From Saprospiraceae bacterium (GTDB lineage Bacteria > Bacteroidota > Bacteroidia > Chitinophagales > Saprospiraceae), in the NCBI GenBank assembly GCA_019638385.1, contig JAHBTW010000004.1, positions 62,001 through 126,000 on the forward strand: a stretch of DNA of 64,000 nucleotides. Direction: 5' to 3'. Below the pieces are notes generated by a model, which was given only the letters and a program-made list of their open reading frames with translations, ran no database searches and had not been told where the DNA came from. The translations under genes and the position numbers were made by a program. Shown here one piece after another: positions 42,401-50,836 of the stretch. How positions within the stretch are numbered: position 1 is the first letter of the stretch; every line of letters begins with the position of its first letter.

Positions 42401-43376
42401 GCAATACCCCGGTATTGCGGTCGTATTCTTGCACACAAACCCCCACCACAAATTGCCCCTGAATGGTTGGGGTTCCGGTAAGCAGGCCGGTACCCGGATG
42501 AATTCTGAGCGAATCGGATATGATCGTGTCGTTAGAGGCGCAACTTGAAGTCACAATAGTAGTGTCGCCCATACTGCCCAACATGTTGAATACATCATAA
42601 ACAGGAGCTTTCCAGACGACAGAACTGAAATTGGCAGGATTGGTCAGCGGTTCGGTCGAATTGGGGATCGGTCGCGGTGTGGTTATAGTACCGCCCGACA
42701 AAGGGGTACACAGGCTGTAAACAATGGAGTCGGACACGCCCGCCACCTCAAATGTATCTATGGCAGAATGGTCGTACAAAATGGGATTGTTGACACAAAT
42801 AAATATGGGCGGCCAGGAGCGAAACTGCGGGCTGCTGTTCTGCCTTTGTATGGCGGCTTGCGTCAGAACGATATCAAACACGGCGCCGGCATCCAACGGG
42901 TTTTCGATGTTGGTGATGGTCTCGTTGCGGCAGCACCGCACATACGAAATGCGGTACGAACCACCGGCCGGGTTGCTGGAGAGGGTCACCGTACCCCGGT
43001 ATTGAGTGCGGGCCACACACACATAGTCGGGCACAGAAAGGCAATCGTCAAACAGAATGGCATCCAATGTATCCGCACTGGTAAACGGTATCTGGATACG
43101 CGTCACATATTCGTTGTTTCCGTTGTAAATCCCTATCCATGCCGGGTCGTCAAAAGGCTCGTTGGCGGGGTTGCTGCAATCCCGGTACACATCGAGGATG
43201 ATCTCGTAGGTGTTGTTGAACTGCGTACCGGAAATCCAGCGATAGCCGATCTGGCCGCCTACGATGTGGGTGGCGTACAACCCGGGCAGGAATGTTAAAG
43301 CGAGCAGTAACGTAATGCCTGCACGGAGTATGGTGGAAGGTAAGTGTCTCACGATATTTGTTTTTTGAGCGATCAT
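36465..43376 (-). CDS. Giant secreted adhesin-like protein, multidomain, T9SS type B sorting domain
   Basis: The 2303-residue protein opens with a signal peptide (to about LYA at 37), followed by an N-terminal domain of the kind that begins such proteins in Bacteroidota: THIVGGQIGYRWISGTQFNN, then TYEIILDVYRDC. PKD domains follow, for example YEWSFGDPLNPGAGSTLPNP and YVWDFGDGTGSTETSPVHTY. A long series of Ig-like repeats contains GGNPAYTYVWSPTTGLDLSD-type units. The C terminus is the type B domain (SAFTPNGDGENDVLRV; WVIYNRWGQKMFEATN; KKGNVTLLR). It is presumably displayed on the cell surface after T9SS export. The PorE-like and SprF-like genes directly upstream on the same strand make it the SprB-like partner of that cassette. 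A near-identical internal duplication lies at 37961-38197 / 38441-38670. Confidence 0.93.
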   Translation of the reverse strand: MIAQKTNIVRHLPSTILRAGITLLLALTFLPGLYATHIVGGQIGYRWISGTQFNNTYEIILDVYRDCSNPANEPFDDPAWIGIYNGNNEYVTRIQIPFTSADTLDAILFDDCLSVPDYVCVARTQYRGTVTLSSNPAGGSYRISYVRCCRNETITNIENPLDAGAVFDIVLTQAAIQRQNSSPQFRSWPPIFICVNNPILYDHSAIDTFEVAGVSDSIVYSLCTPLSGGTITTPRPIPNSTEPLTNPANFSSVVWKAPVYDVFNMLGSMGDTTIVTSSCASNDTIISDSLRIHPGTGLLTGTPTIQGQFVVGVCVQEYDRNTGVLLSSTRRDFQYNVGQCNEATASFDAPEVQCDDLTVQFTSTSTNADDFIWYFDFPASTPSSTEQNPLYTFPDTGIYTVTLVAEPLSTCVDTFCQQIYLTTSTLLADYRADVFDCDTFAILQLQDLSVDTSVMITSRKWTVIYNGDTLISTLPNPSFNVPLGVTGTIRFEVTNANACTSVFDTTFTSGLDNPGGFIRADLFACAGDTLSLNPDTDPNIGFDYLWSPSIGLLDPANSVNPRIVAAGPAVYTVTITAPGGVCEIIRTVTVNSSPLPMLDFEAVADCDGLTINFNNTSTGASVYEWSFGDPLNPGAGSTLPNPSYTYSDVGTYLVTLKVPDTELCRDSITREVIVQMKSLSAEFTVEYETCSPDSVIVRFMDASVSTVSPITAWSWDFGNGQTSDQQNPTLTIYSNTDLNVTLTVTAADDCSNTMSKPVNIRLIDPIDFELLPELLVRCEGGSVQLAAPLSTDYLYLWSPADGIDDPTSNNPVFSPAQTTVYTLTVGLVSADTCYYAYSLTVTVPPAIDINVDGAGLTCDAETTLTATASVSVDWEWTNAGGDILSQTNTLTVPVSGVATFTVTATDASGCEASQSVQVSGGPVNVTLPDVAAVCLGEELVIEAINNDPNDILTYLWSPASAFVPGTETTATPDFIETPGELVVTVEISNQYGCDFTGTVQTAVVDTAFQLGFTTLVQCNGATVEFTNTSTDAFAYVWDFGDGTGSTETSPVHTYTTAGSYIVTLTIGYDVSCADTLTATVDITDPQIVALFDYDIAECNNGSAEIAFFDGSINTFNNTNQWNWTFSNGQSSTLQNPVITVTESGDLTVTLTINTANNCPASVTETINIQLINVSIADTVLVCRGDSVPLNPGGNPAYQYLWAPADGLSDATAANPLAFPDQTTLYTVQIQALGGDTCSYVQDVLVLVPDAIGLDIPDDATTCGGPVTLGAGTIVPATVVWTNSLGQNLGGPTITVDPFRVETYTATATDAFGCTESRSVTITDNGVDVTATPSGDVTACEDVAFPIIVTNLDDQDTLTYVWTPAELIVSGAGTATPIAMVGPNGGMITGIITNQFGCTDTVEVNVSIVPFKVEIADTVIICAGEPAGISSGANPNFQYEWSPTTDLDLSNPANPIYIGTTGGVYSVTITDTTGGFFCQTIRTVTVLVTPEIGLTATGDTTVCSLGELELNASATVPVTFSWSEPGQPPFATGSPVSYNVTAAGNYVVQVIATDGFMCSDTAVVNITAADFQPGDLNSPQTICVNTPTPLNPGGNPAYTYTWSPTTGLDLSDPSNPVAVLNSPATYNVTVTDPVSGCSVEQTIEVGVFAPINLQATADTTLCGFGDVTLSASGSVPVTIEWYLNGDLVFTGNSFTVTFDEEGVFTYTAIALDANDCRDTATVTVTAVNFEPGDLGSPQTICGNTPTPLNPGGNPAYTYVWSPTTGLDLSDPSNPVAVLNGPATYNVTVTDPVSGCSVAQTIEVDVFPLINLTASEDTLLCEIAPVTLTATADVSATFTWYLNNFNTPAGTGASITVTPAEGGSNYIVVAEDANGCTDTTTVNISLFIIDTGIQDSIRVCIDAPTPINPGGNPAYTYVWSPLDGLDLNPPHNPTVTTAIDRTYSVTISDPVLGCSIERQIEVRVYPAIDLSVSGETTLCTPDALATLTASSAIAAGFEWADNPLFVPVAGTGATFTVSPPAGSSTYYVRATDDNGCTEVTSVTVNNFPIAAIITPPVVLCVPATTTQIGVVNLDPSQNLTYNWSPANAVTPPSGNPIVTVNATIAQNISVLLTNQFGCEQTLSTTVTILDLPGTVTATATPDEVILGDPSQLDVIGCDDCMFNWTPAESLSASDIRNPVATPDRTTEYTVTVSKDGCSADLRVTVVVNFLCEEPYIFFPSAFTPNGDGENDVLRVRARPPLVLEVNWVIYNRWGQKMFEATNLNDSWDGTFKGKDLPPDVYGFHLIVSCPGGEQFVKKGNVTLLR

Positions 43377-43400
43377 GGAATTACTGATCTTTATTGATAA

Positions 43401-46400
43401 TTAGTTTCCTCCTACTTTGACGTCCACAATTTCCACCCGGCGGGCGATGGAGGCCTGTGTACTGAATATCGAGCCTTTGAGATCGTCGAAACGATCGCTC
43501 GCTTTGAGCACATCGGGCACCTCAATACCGCAACCTTCAGGGTTTTCGCCGCAAGCCTGATTGCTGATTTTGAGTTTGCCGCTGCGGATGAATTCCGTAA
43601 AGGCCCCTTCTTTGTACCGGTAGAAATAGTTGCGCACGCAGTGATTGCGCCGGCGACTCAGATAGAGGTTGTAATCGCTGGCGCCACGGGGGCTGGTGAG
43701 TCCCTTGAGTACGATTTCGAGGCTGTTGCCGTCGCGCAGAAATTCGAGCAGTTTGCCCGAAAATGCCTGCAAATCGCGGTAACCGCCGCGCACTTCCCGC
43801 TCGAAGAAATTCTCGTAAGATTCTTCAATGAGGAAGCGATCATCCTCGCTAAGGGTCTCTCCTTTGGTGAATTCATCAATGAATTCCTGTTTGCGATTAT
43901 AGTATCGGTCGAAGGTTTGGCTATAGTCCAAAGTAGTGGTACTATTGGTCGTACGCGGGTTGGGGTGGTCATTGTCGAAATAAAGTGCGAGCGGCAGGAA
44001 TTCTCTTACGTCTTTTTGGCGCAAATACACTTCTATCGGTTCCAATCGCCGGTTGGGGTCATCCGGAATGGTGATGGTGTCCACGGCGCGTTGGTACCCC
44101 GGTTTTTCAGCCGTGAGCAGATAGCGCCGGCCGGGCAGCACCGGGAAGGTGAAATCATTGCCGGTGGGGTTTTCTTTAACGTTGGCCGGGCGCGGTCGGG
44201 TCGGGTCCAATTCGCGTAGTTCAATGCGTACGCCGGGCAAGGCATTGCGGGTTTGTGCGTCAAAGGTCTTGACGGGCAGTTCCTGATCGAACAGCAATTC
44301 CCGGCGGATGGTACGGGACGAGGCCGTGGCCGGATCGCGAAGATCAACTCGCTCCGAGACCGGGTAGTAGGTAGGATTATCGCCTTTTATCACATACAGC
44401 TTGCCCTTTTTGAGCGGAAAACTGAAGTCGCTGCCTTGCCGGTTGGTTTTGGTATCCACCAGCGTCTCTTTGCCGTCGGGGCCTATTTCATACAGTTTCA
44501 CCGTGGAGCCGATGAGCGGTGCGCGGTCGGACCGGCGCAGGGTGCTCACTTCCAAGGTGATATCAGCAGGTTCCAGGTACATCCTGCGTTCAATGAGGGG
44601 CAGGTTGGCCAATGCCGGTTCGCGCAGGTCCACCATGTCTCCATCGGGGTAGAAACCCTCGCGGGTGGCATTGAGGAAGTATTGTTTGTCGGATTCCACG
44701 GAAAAGCGGACCTCGTTGCCGTCCGGGTCGGTGCGGCTGGTGAGGAAAGCGCGCTCGCCGTTGGGTTTGATTTCAAACAGTTCTACCAAAGTATTCGGCA
44801 ACGGCTCTCTGGTTAGCCGATTAAACGTAAGAACTTTAAATTCTCTGTCGGCCGGTTTCAGGTATAGTTTTACCTCTTTAGGATTCATATCGGAGCGTAG
44901 GTCCACTCTTTCAAAGGCCGTAGTGAATCCGTCGCGCTCGCCTTTGATTTCGTATTCATACCCCGGTTCGAGATCGAATACATAAGCGTTACTGGCCGGA
45001 TCGGTTTCCACTGCAAATACAGTTCTGGTACCGTCGGGGTTGATGCGGGTTACCGTGACGGTTACATTGCTCAATGGGCTGCCGTCCAGCATATTGAAAG
45101 TGCTTACCGGCAATTTTATACCCGAATTGAAAGAAAAAACCAACTCCCTGAAGATGACATCCCCCTCCGGAATATTAGCCGGGTCTATGAGGTCGAGGCT
45201 TTCTTCTTTGAGCAGCACATACGATTCACGGTTGCCGGTTATCAGGTAGTTCTTGCCGATGACAACCGGAAACCGGAATAAATTGCCTTCGTCGTTGGTC
45301 TGCGATTGTTTGGCGCCCGGCCCCGATAGGGTAACTTCAATCACATCAACCGTTGCTTCTAATAGCGGGCGGCGCTGCTCGTCATCCCGCACCGTGCGGA
45401 CTTCCAACGTAAGCGCGCGCGGATCGAAGTAGAGTTTCTTTTCAACAACCGATTGGCCGGCCAGCAGGGGGTCGTTGAGGTCCACCATGTCGGAAGTAGG
45501 CGCATAGCCGGGGCGGGTGGCTTTGAGCAGGTATTTCTTGCCGGCTTGCAGCGGAAATTTGAAGTCGTTGGCCGTCGGGTTGGTTTTTGTGGAAACCAGC
45601 ACTTCCCTGCCATCCGGAGTTATTTCATACAGCTCGACGGTCGCGTTGTCGAGCGGCGCCTCATCGGGCCGGCGGAAAGTCGTCACATCCAACTGTATGC
45701 CTGCCGGCTCCAAAAAGAGATTGACATTCGTGGAATCTTTATCGGCTAGTGCCGGGTCGGTGAGGTCTATAATTTTCGAATCGGGTATGTATCCGTTTCG
45801 GTTGCCTTTTATGACATATCGTTTGTTGCGATTGAGCAAAAACTTGAAGTCATTGGAGGAGGGGTTGGTGAGGGTATTGACGAGGCGCTCGCCCTCTTCG
45901 GTGAGTTCATATACCGAAACGGTCACTTCCGGCAGGGGCGTTCCATCGGGTTTGGAAAACGTAAAAACATTGACTTCAAAGGGCTTGGCCAATTCAATTT
46001 CCCAAACGTCATAGCAACAAACGGCTTTTTCCTTTTCCATCAGCGTGGCGCCTTCCCGGTTGGAAGCCACCAATGCAGCAGTGCCTGCCTCGTTGAGTAC
46101 AAAATACAAGTCGTGGTAACTGCTGTTGAAAGGGCGCTCCATATTTTTGGGCGTATCCCAACCGCCGCCGCGCTTGAAAGATTGGAAAATATCAAAACCG
46201 CCCAGGCCCGGATATCCGTCAGAACTGAAATAAAGTACCTGCGTAGGGCTGTGGAAGTTGGGAGTGACATCGTCGCTCGCCGTATTCAATGCGGTGAGGT
46301 TTACGGCGGTGGAGCAGTTGCCGTCCGGTTGGAGCGAGGTGAACCAAATGTCTAACCCACCGCGCCCGCCGGGGCGATTGGAGGAAAAATATAAAGTTTC

Positions 46401-47279
46401 TTCACCGGTGTCGGGGTTCCTTCCCACGGTGGGTTGAGTATTGGTATAGCCGGGGGCATTCACGGCCAGTTTTTGTGCCGGTCCCCAGCCTTGTGCGGCC
46501 CGATTGCGGAAGTACAGGTCGCAGCGGAGTTCATTGGCGTTCAAATACTCACAAATGGTATAATATACGCGGGAGAAATCGTGATTGAAGGCCGTGTGCG
46601 CCACTTGCTTGCCCGGCTCGTTGAAATACTCCGGCAGCGGTTGCCCTTTGCTTTCACCCACGGAGGAGAGCACTTTGTATTGCGGGCGAGGCGGGTTGTT
46701 GGTGTCTTTGCGGTCAAAAAAATTGGACGAGCTATAATATAAGGTGTCATTGTGATATACCGCTCCGAAATCGGCGTAGGGCGTATTGATGTTATTGCCG
46801 AGGTTGCGTGACGCTAATTGGTCGGGGTTTTCTACCACCTGTTTGGCAAAGATGCAAGCGCGCAGCCCCCGGTCGGCCAGCACGAGATCGGCGGGATCGG
46901 CATTGGCCGTTGAATCAATGAAACGCTGATAAAAGGATTGCGCCAGATCGTATTCGCCGATCATTTGATACGATTGCGCCATGCGCAGCGGCACAAGCGG
47001 GTAATCTTTGCGCTGCGGGCTTCCCAACACTACGCTAAACGCATCAAGCGCATAAGGGTACGCCTGAAACTGGTAAGCCGATTCTGCATACCGGTAGCGC
47101 AAGTCAATTCTGGTATCATCGTACTTGAGGGCGGCTTCGTAGTATTTGAATGCAGAATAGTAATTTTTTTGGGTGTAAGCGCTGTCGGCAGCGGCTACCC
47201 AAGAGCGAAGGGATTGGGCCGTCATGGCGGTAGTCATCCCTAATAAGCACCATATCAGGAGTAAACATTTATTGTTCAT
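43401..47279 (-). CDS. PorE-like outer membrane-associated protein: TPR, propeller, seven CRD-like repeats, OmpA-like
   Basis: This 1292-residue protein has a signal peptide (to TAMTAQ, about 21) and a TPR region (about 25-165: YYSAFKYYEAALKYDDTRID). Next is a PD40-type beta-propeller (about 170-430; LYFSSNRPGGRGGLDIW, LYFSSDGYPGLGGFDIF). Seven repeats of about 90 residues then run from 435 to 1090, each with the pattern V-x-TF-x(4)-PL-x-x-x-V, a YEL/YEI strand, a NDFKF-type strand, then KRYxIKGxRxGY and a DL-x-DPA end. These resemble carboxypeptidase regulatory domains. The last about 200 residues include LKGLTSPRGASDYNLYLSRR, an OmpA-type peptidoglycan-binding fold. PorE of T9SS has the same order with one such domain. 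It lies between SprF-like and adhesin genes. Confidence 0.82.
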   Translation of the reverse strand: MNNKCLLLIWCLLGMTTAMTAQSLRSWVAAADSAYTQKNYYSAFKYYEAALKYDDTRIDLRYRYAESAYQFQAYPYALDAFSVVLGSPQRKDYPLVPLRMAQSYQMIGEYDLAQSFYQRFIDSTANADPADLVLADRGLRACIFAKQVVENPDQLASRNLGNNINTPYADFGAVYHNDTLYYSSSNFFDRKDTNNPPRPQYKVLSSVGESKGQPLPEYFNEPGKQVAHTAFNHDFSRVYYTICEYLNANELRCDLYFRNRAAQGWGPAQKLAVNAPGYTNTQPTVGRNPDTGEETLYFSSNRPGGRGGLDIWFTSLQPDGNCSTAVNLTALNTASDDVTPNFHSPTQVLYFSSDGYPGLGGFDIFQSFKRGGGWDTPKNMERPFNSSYHDLYFVLNEAGTAALVASNREGATLMEKEKAVCCYDVWEIELAKPFEVNVFTFSKPDGTPLPEVTVSVYELTEEGERLVNTLTNPSSNDFKFLLNRNKRYVIKGNRNGYIPDSKIIDLTDPALADKDSTNVNLFLEPAGIQLDVTTFRRPDEAPLDNATVELYEITPDGREVLVSTKTNPTANDFKFPLQAGKKYLLKATRPGYAPTSDMVDLNDPLLAGQSVVEKKLYFDPRALTLEVRTVRDDEQRRPLLEATVDVIEVTLSGPGAKQSQTNDEGNLFRFPVVIGKNYLITGNRESYVLLKEESLDLIDPANIPEGDVIFRELVFSFNSGIKLPVSTFNMLDGSPLSNVTVTVTRINPDGTRTVFAVETDPASNAYVFDLEPGYEYEIKGERDGFTTAFERVDLRSDMNPKEVKLYLKPADREFKVLTFNRLTREPLPNTLVELFEIKPNGERAFLTSRTDPDGNEVRFSVESDKQYFLNATREGFYPDGDMVDLREPALANLPLIERRMYLEPADITLEVSTLRRSDRAPLIGSTVKLYEIGPDGKETLVDTKTNRQGSDFSFPLKKGKLYVIKGDNPTYYPVSERVDLRDPATASSRTIRRELLFDQELPVKTFDAQTRNALPGVRIELRELDPTRPRPANVKENPTGNDFTFPVLPGRRYLLTAEKPGYQRAVDTITIPDDPNRRLEPIEVYLRQKDVREFLPLALYFDNDHPNPRTTNSTTTLDYSQTFDRYYNRKQEFIDEFTKGETLSEDDRFLIEESYENFFEREVRGGYRDLQAFSGKLLEFLRDGNSLEIVLKGLTSPRGASDYNLYLSRRRNHCVRNYFYRYKEGAFTEFIRSGKLKISNQACGENPEGCGIEVPDVLKASDRFDDLKGSIFSTQASIARRVEIVDVKVGGN

Positions 47280-47341
47280 AAAGTCAGTTCTTTGCTTCGG
47301 TTTTTAGAAAAAGCAGGCATAAATCAACCTTTAGGATCGGC

Positions 47342-48421
47342 CTATATGAGAGGACACACCCTTAAGGTGCCAAGCGTAGGCACTTTTGAAATGATGTAAC
47401 GTACAGAAAACTCCGGGCCGCCGCGGCGGTTGGTGGCTACGTTGAACGGGGAGATGTTGATATCGTAGCTGAAGCCGGCCTGCCAGCGGTCGTATTGCAA
47501 TTCGATGGCGGGAATGAGCGCATCGCTGATTTCGTGAAAACGATAGCCGAGGCCCAATTGGAGCGCCAACTGTTTTCCGGGGGTGGTAATGAAATGCACT
47601 CTGCCGCCCAACATACCCACCATTTCGCGGTAAGGCCCCTGAAACTGCGCACTGAAATTACCCACGAGATCAAGGTCCTGATTGAGCATGAGCACGCCTT
47701 GCAAATAAGGGCTTATCCTCATACGCAACGGCGCTTTGGAGTCTTTGATGAAACTCTGGTCGGGGGTGTTGATGTGGAAAAGCCCGACACCGAAGTCCAC
47801 GCGGGAGCGTTTGTTTAGTTCATCCACTAAGCTAAATGCGTCCTGCGCCTGAATGCGGATGTTCAGCCCGGCGCCGAGGTCGGCATAGTAGCGGGTGAAA
47901 TTGGGGAAGTTTTCCCGGGTGGGCAGGCCGGGGTCGTATTGCCCGCGCGGCGTATCGTATTGGTTATCAAACGTGAGGTCCTGAATTTTGAACCCCCGTT
48001 GGTTGATTCCGACCAATGCGCCTGCGGTGGCAAACGTGCTGTTGCTGAGCCGGTGGGTGTAGGAGCCGTTGAGGCCGAGGTTGATCAACTGCAGGCGGGA
48101 GAGGCCGGCCTGATCGTAGTTGAAATTGAGGCCGCCGGCAAAGAAGCCGTTGCGCTCGCCGCGCACAGGAAACTTATGGTCCACCGTACCGGTGAAAGTC
48201 ATGTATTCCACCGGAACGCTGTTCCATTGGCTGCGGTAATTGGCCGTAACGCGGGTATTGCCGCGAAACACCCCCGTCAATGCCGGATTGAGGTGGAAAG
48301 GCGAATTCCAGTACTGTGAGTAGTGGATGTCTTGCGCGAAAAGGCTTCCCGCTGCAAAGACGGCTCCGAGGAGCAAAAAAGTAGATTTTTGTGCCACGAG
48401 GGATTGTATTTGTTTTCTCAT
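47342..48421 (-). CDS. PorP/SprF-family type IX secretion outer membrane protein
   Basis: The 359-residue protein begins with a signal peptide (AVFAAGSLFAQ) and the family's constant start DIHYSQYWNSPFHLNPALTGVF. It continues as a beta-barrel-like string of alternating strands (TRVTANYRSQWNSVP; GFFAGGLNFNYDQAGLSRLQ; AFSLVDELNKRSRVDFGVGL). PorP/SprF proteins sit in the outer membrane and hold or present a particular T9SS-secreted adhesin. It is the first gene of the unit, 62 bases before the PorE-like gene, which is 24 bases before the adhesin gene. The three are thus one transcription unit. The C-terminal GTLRVCPLI end is short of a clear aromatic barrel terminus. Confidence 0.9.
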   Translation of the reverse strand: MRKQIQSLVAQKSTFLLLGAVFAAGSLFAQDIHYSQYWNSPFHLNPALTGVFRGNTRVTANYRSQWNSVPVEYMTFTGTVDHKFPVRGERNGFFAGGLNFNYDQAGLSRLQLINLGLNGSYTHRLSNSTFATAGALVGINQRGFKIQDLTFDNQYDTPRGQYDPGLPTRENFPNFTRYYADLGAGLNIRIQAQDAFSLVDELNKRSRVDFGVGLFHINTPDQSFIKDSKAPLRMRISPYLQGVLMLNQDLDLVGNFSAQFQGPYREMVGMLGGRVHFITTPGKQLALQLGLGYRFHEISDALIPAIELQYDRWQAGFSYDINISPFNVATNRRGGPEFSVRYIISKVPTLGTLRVCPLI

Positions 48422-48757
48422 AATCTTTGACCGTGTAAAGTTATGTATTAAATTTTAAACACAAGCAAACAAATGCTTTCAGCGCGATTGTACGCATTGA
48501 TGCAGACAAAACGGCCGTTCCGTTTATGCTGATACCGTTGAGACTTAAAGTCGCCGAATTTCATGAGACAAGACCGAAAGATAGCCCTACAATTCAGGAG
48601 TTGGGAGGAATAAGCCCCAAAAATACGGGATTAAAGACGAAAAGTAAAGATGCAGGGTCACTTTTATTGTTCGGGATTGATTTTTTGTACTTTTACACCC
48701 GCTATCAAAGGAGATAGCAACGAATCATTATCTTCTCACATTCAAACCATTATCAAA
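48422..48757. other. Divergent intergenic region (SprF-like / T9SS type A gene)
   Basis: No gene is seen in these 336 bases. A likely plus-strand promoter is TTG at 48667-48669, 18 bases, then TACTTTTA (48688-48695). It differs from TAnnTTTG only in the last base and lies 62 bases before the type A gene. A clear minus-strand promoter for the SprF-like gene was not found. Confidence 0.45.
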
Positions 48758-50710
48758 ATGAAGCAAGTTTTACCCTTTTTCCTGTTGTTACTCCTTCCGG
48801 CGCTTACCGACGCACAAGCGGTACGCAAGGTATTGGTAGAGTCTTTTACCAATGCATCCTGCCCGCCTTGCGCGGCGCAAAATCCGGCTTTCGGCGCCTT
48901 AGTGGAGTCAAACGGTACCAACGTAGTTTTGTTGAAATACCAAACCAACTGGCCCGGTTTTGATCCGATGAACCAGCAAAACCCGACCGAAGTAGCTGCC
49001 CGCGTGAGCTATTACGGCGTCACCGGTGTACCCAATGTACGTCTGGACGGCGCCCAAAATGCCGGCACATCCGGTTCTGTGACGCAGGCCATGATCACCA
49101 CTCGCCTGGGCCAGGCTACGCCGATTGAACTGGAGTTGGACCATGAGCTTTCCGCCAATTTCGACTCCATCTACATCACCGGCAGAATCACCAACGTGGG
49201 TGATGTGGCTTTCAATCCGGGCAACGTGGTATTGCACACGGCCATCACAGAGAAGCAAATCACCTTCCCGGAACCTCCCGGCTCCACCAACGAGTTCGAT
49301 TTCAAAAGCGTGACGCGCAAAATGGTACCCGGAAGTGCCGGCGCGCCGATCAGCGAAATCGCTGCCGGCGAATCGGTTGAGTTCTCTTATGCCGTCGCAT
49401 TGCCAGGCTACATTTACAACTACTCCCGTATCGGAGTGGTGGCATTCGTGCAAAGAACAACCGACCGCGTGGTGTACCAGGCAGAGGAGAGCTTTCCCAA
49501 GCCGCTGGTTGGCGATCTCGTTGATGTGGGCATTTATCCCAACAGCACCGGCCCCGACGGCTTGTGCAACTACTCGCTCACGCCGCAGGTGGACATTGCC
49601 AATGAAGGCGATGGCGTCATCACTTCGATGGACGTTTCCTACTCCGTCAACGGCGGTGATCCGGTGGTGCTGGCTTGGGAAGGCGAATTGGAGCCGGGCG
49701 AAACCGTTGCGGTTTCTTTTGATGAAGCTACCATAGAGCCGGGCGTTAGTACCGTAACTTTCTCTGTGGCCAATGCCAACGGCGCCGCATTCGATTTCAA
49801 TCGCATGAATGAGACCGTCACCTCCGAAGCGTATGCCACGCTCGAAGCAGAAGCCGTAGGCGAAGACATCAGCGAAGGGCTGGAGTCCACCCCGCTGCGC
49901 GGAACGCCGGCCGGTACGCTCGTCATCAAGGATGCAGAAACCCACCTCATGACGATCAACCGTACCATCTTTGCCAATATCACGCAGGAGCTGGGCGGCT
50001 TCGGCCAATCCAATCGCTCTCTGTTTTCCGACTTATATAATTGGGATGACGTAGGCGCCCAAGCGCACATGATCTTCCAGCGCGTTGACCTCACGGAGCG
50101 CATCAACAACTACCTGAAGTTCGACTGGGCGCACGCACAGTATCCGTTCACGGGTTTCAATACGGAAGACCGCCTCACTGTTTCCATCTCCACCGATTGC
50201 GGCGATTCCTGGACGACCGTGTGGGACCGCGCCGGTGCAAGCCTCGCCACCCGCGTACCCGCTACCACCACCAGCCGCTTCATTCCTACCGTGGCTCAGT
50301 GGGCTTCCGACTCCATCTCTTTGGCTGCATTCGATGGCCTGGATGATGTGAACGTTCGCTTTACGGTTACTTCCGACTATGGCAATAGCCTCTTCATTGA
50401 CAACATCCGCGTTAATGAGGCCGTCATTTCTTCTGCCGACGAACCCGGCCGCCTTACCGGCAAAGTATCGGTGTATCCCAACCCGGCTTCTGTCAGCACC
50501 CGCGTAGAAGTGGAACTGGAAGCCGCTACGCCGGTGACGATCAATGTATTTGATCTGAGCGGAAAGCATGTAGAAACGTTGGTGTCAGGCACGCAATACG
50601 GCGCCGGCACGCACCAGTTCAACTGGGCGCCCAAAGCACAAGGCGTGTTTCTGATGCGCGTAGCTACCAACTACGGCGTCGTGACGCAGCGCGTTACGGT
50701 GGTGCAGTAA
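48758..50710 (+). CDS. Secreted thioredoxin-fold (Omp28-like) protein with T9SS type A sorting domain
   Basis: The 651-residue protein starts MKQVLPFFLLLLLPALTDAQ, a signal peptide. The thioredoxin-like segment VRKVLVESFTNASCPPCAAQ follows, with the C-x2-C pair at Cys35 and Cys38, and then VTGVPNVRLDG with the cis-Pro. Omp28-related outer membrane proteins have this layout. Two Ig-like parts follow (FNPGNVVLHTAITEKQITFP; VDIANEGDGVITSMDVSYSV). The C terminus is the T9SS type A domain: VSVYPNPASVSTRVEVELEA, INVFDLSGKHVETL, GVFLMRVATNYG. It should be secreted and may oxidise or reduce surface thiols. The start at 48758 is chosen because the longer frame begins before the signal sequence. Confidence 0.88.
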   Translation: MKQVLPFFLLLLLPALTDAQAVRKVLVESFTNASCPPCAAQNPAFGALVESNGTNVVLLKYQTNWPGFDPMNQQNPTEVAARVSYYGVTGVPNVRLDGAQNAGTSGSVTQAMITTRLGQATPIELELDHELSANFDSIYITGRITNVGDVAFNPGNVVLHTAITEKQITFPEPPGSTNEFDFKSVTRKMVPGSAGAPISEIAAGESVEFSYAVALPGYIYNYSRIGVVAFVQRTTDRVVYQAEESFPKPLVGDLVDVGIYPNSTGPDGLCNYSLTPQVDIANEGDGVITSMDVSYSVNGGDPVVLAWEGELEPGETVAVSFDEATIEPGVSTVTFSVANANGAAFDFNRMNETVTSEAYATLEAEAVGEDISEGLESTPLRGTPAGTLVIKDAETHLMTINRTIFANITQELGGFGQSNRSLFSDLYNWDDVGAQAHMIFQRVDLTERINNYLKFDWAHAQYPFTGFNTEDRLTVSISTDCGDSWTTVWDRAGASLATRVPATTTSRFIPTVAQWASDSISLAAFDGLDDVNVRFTVTSDYGNSLFIDNIRVNEAVISSADEPGRLTGKVSVYPNPASVSTRVEVELEAATPVTINVFDLSGKHVETLVSGTQYGAGTHQFNWAPKAQGVFLMRVATNYGVVTQRVTVVQ

Positions 50711-50711
50711 G

Positions 50712-50799
50712 GCTCGTTTCGACTTCGCTCAACGAGCGGCTCGTTTCGACGAGTGAATGAGACATCCCGAATTTTGACTGCGGTCGGAGTTCGGGATGT
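50712..50799. other. Two hairpins between the type A gene and the prenyl synthase
   Basis: GCTCGTT...AACGAGC (50712-50737) and ACATCCCGAA...TTCGGGATGT (50762-50771 / 50790-50799, perfect 10-bp stem). The second is followed by TTTCG rather than a long T run. They may end the upstream transcript. A -7-like TAAGTTTG at 50804-50811 just beyond could start the next one. Confidence 0.5.
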
Positions 50800-50836
50800 T
50801 TCGTAAGTTTGGGGCCGAAAAACACAAGCCGCCCGT

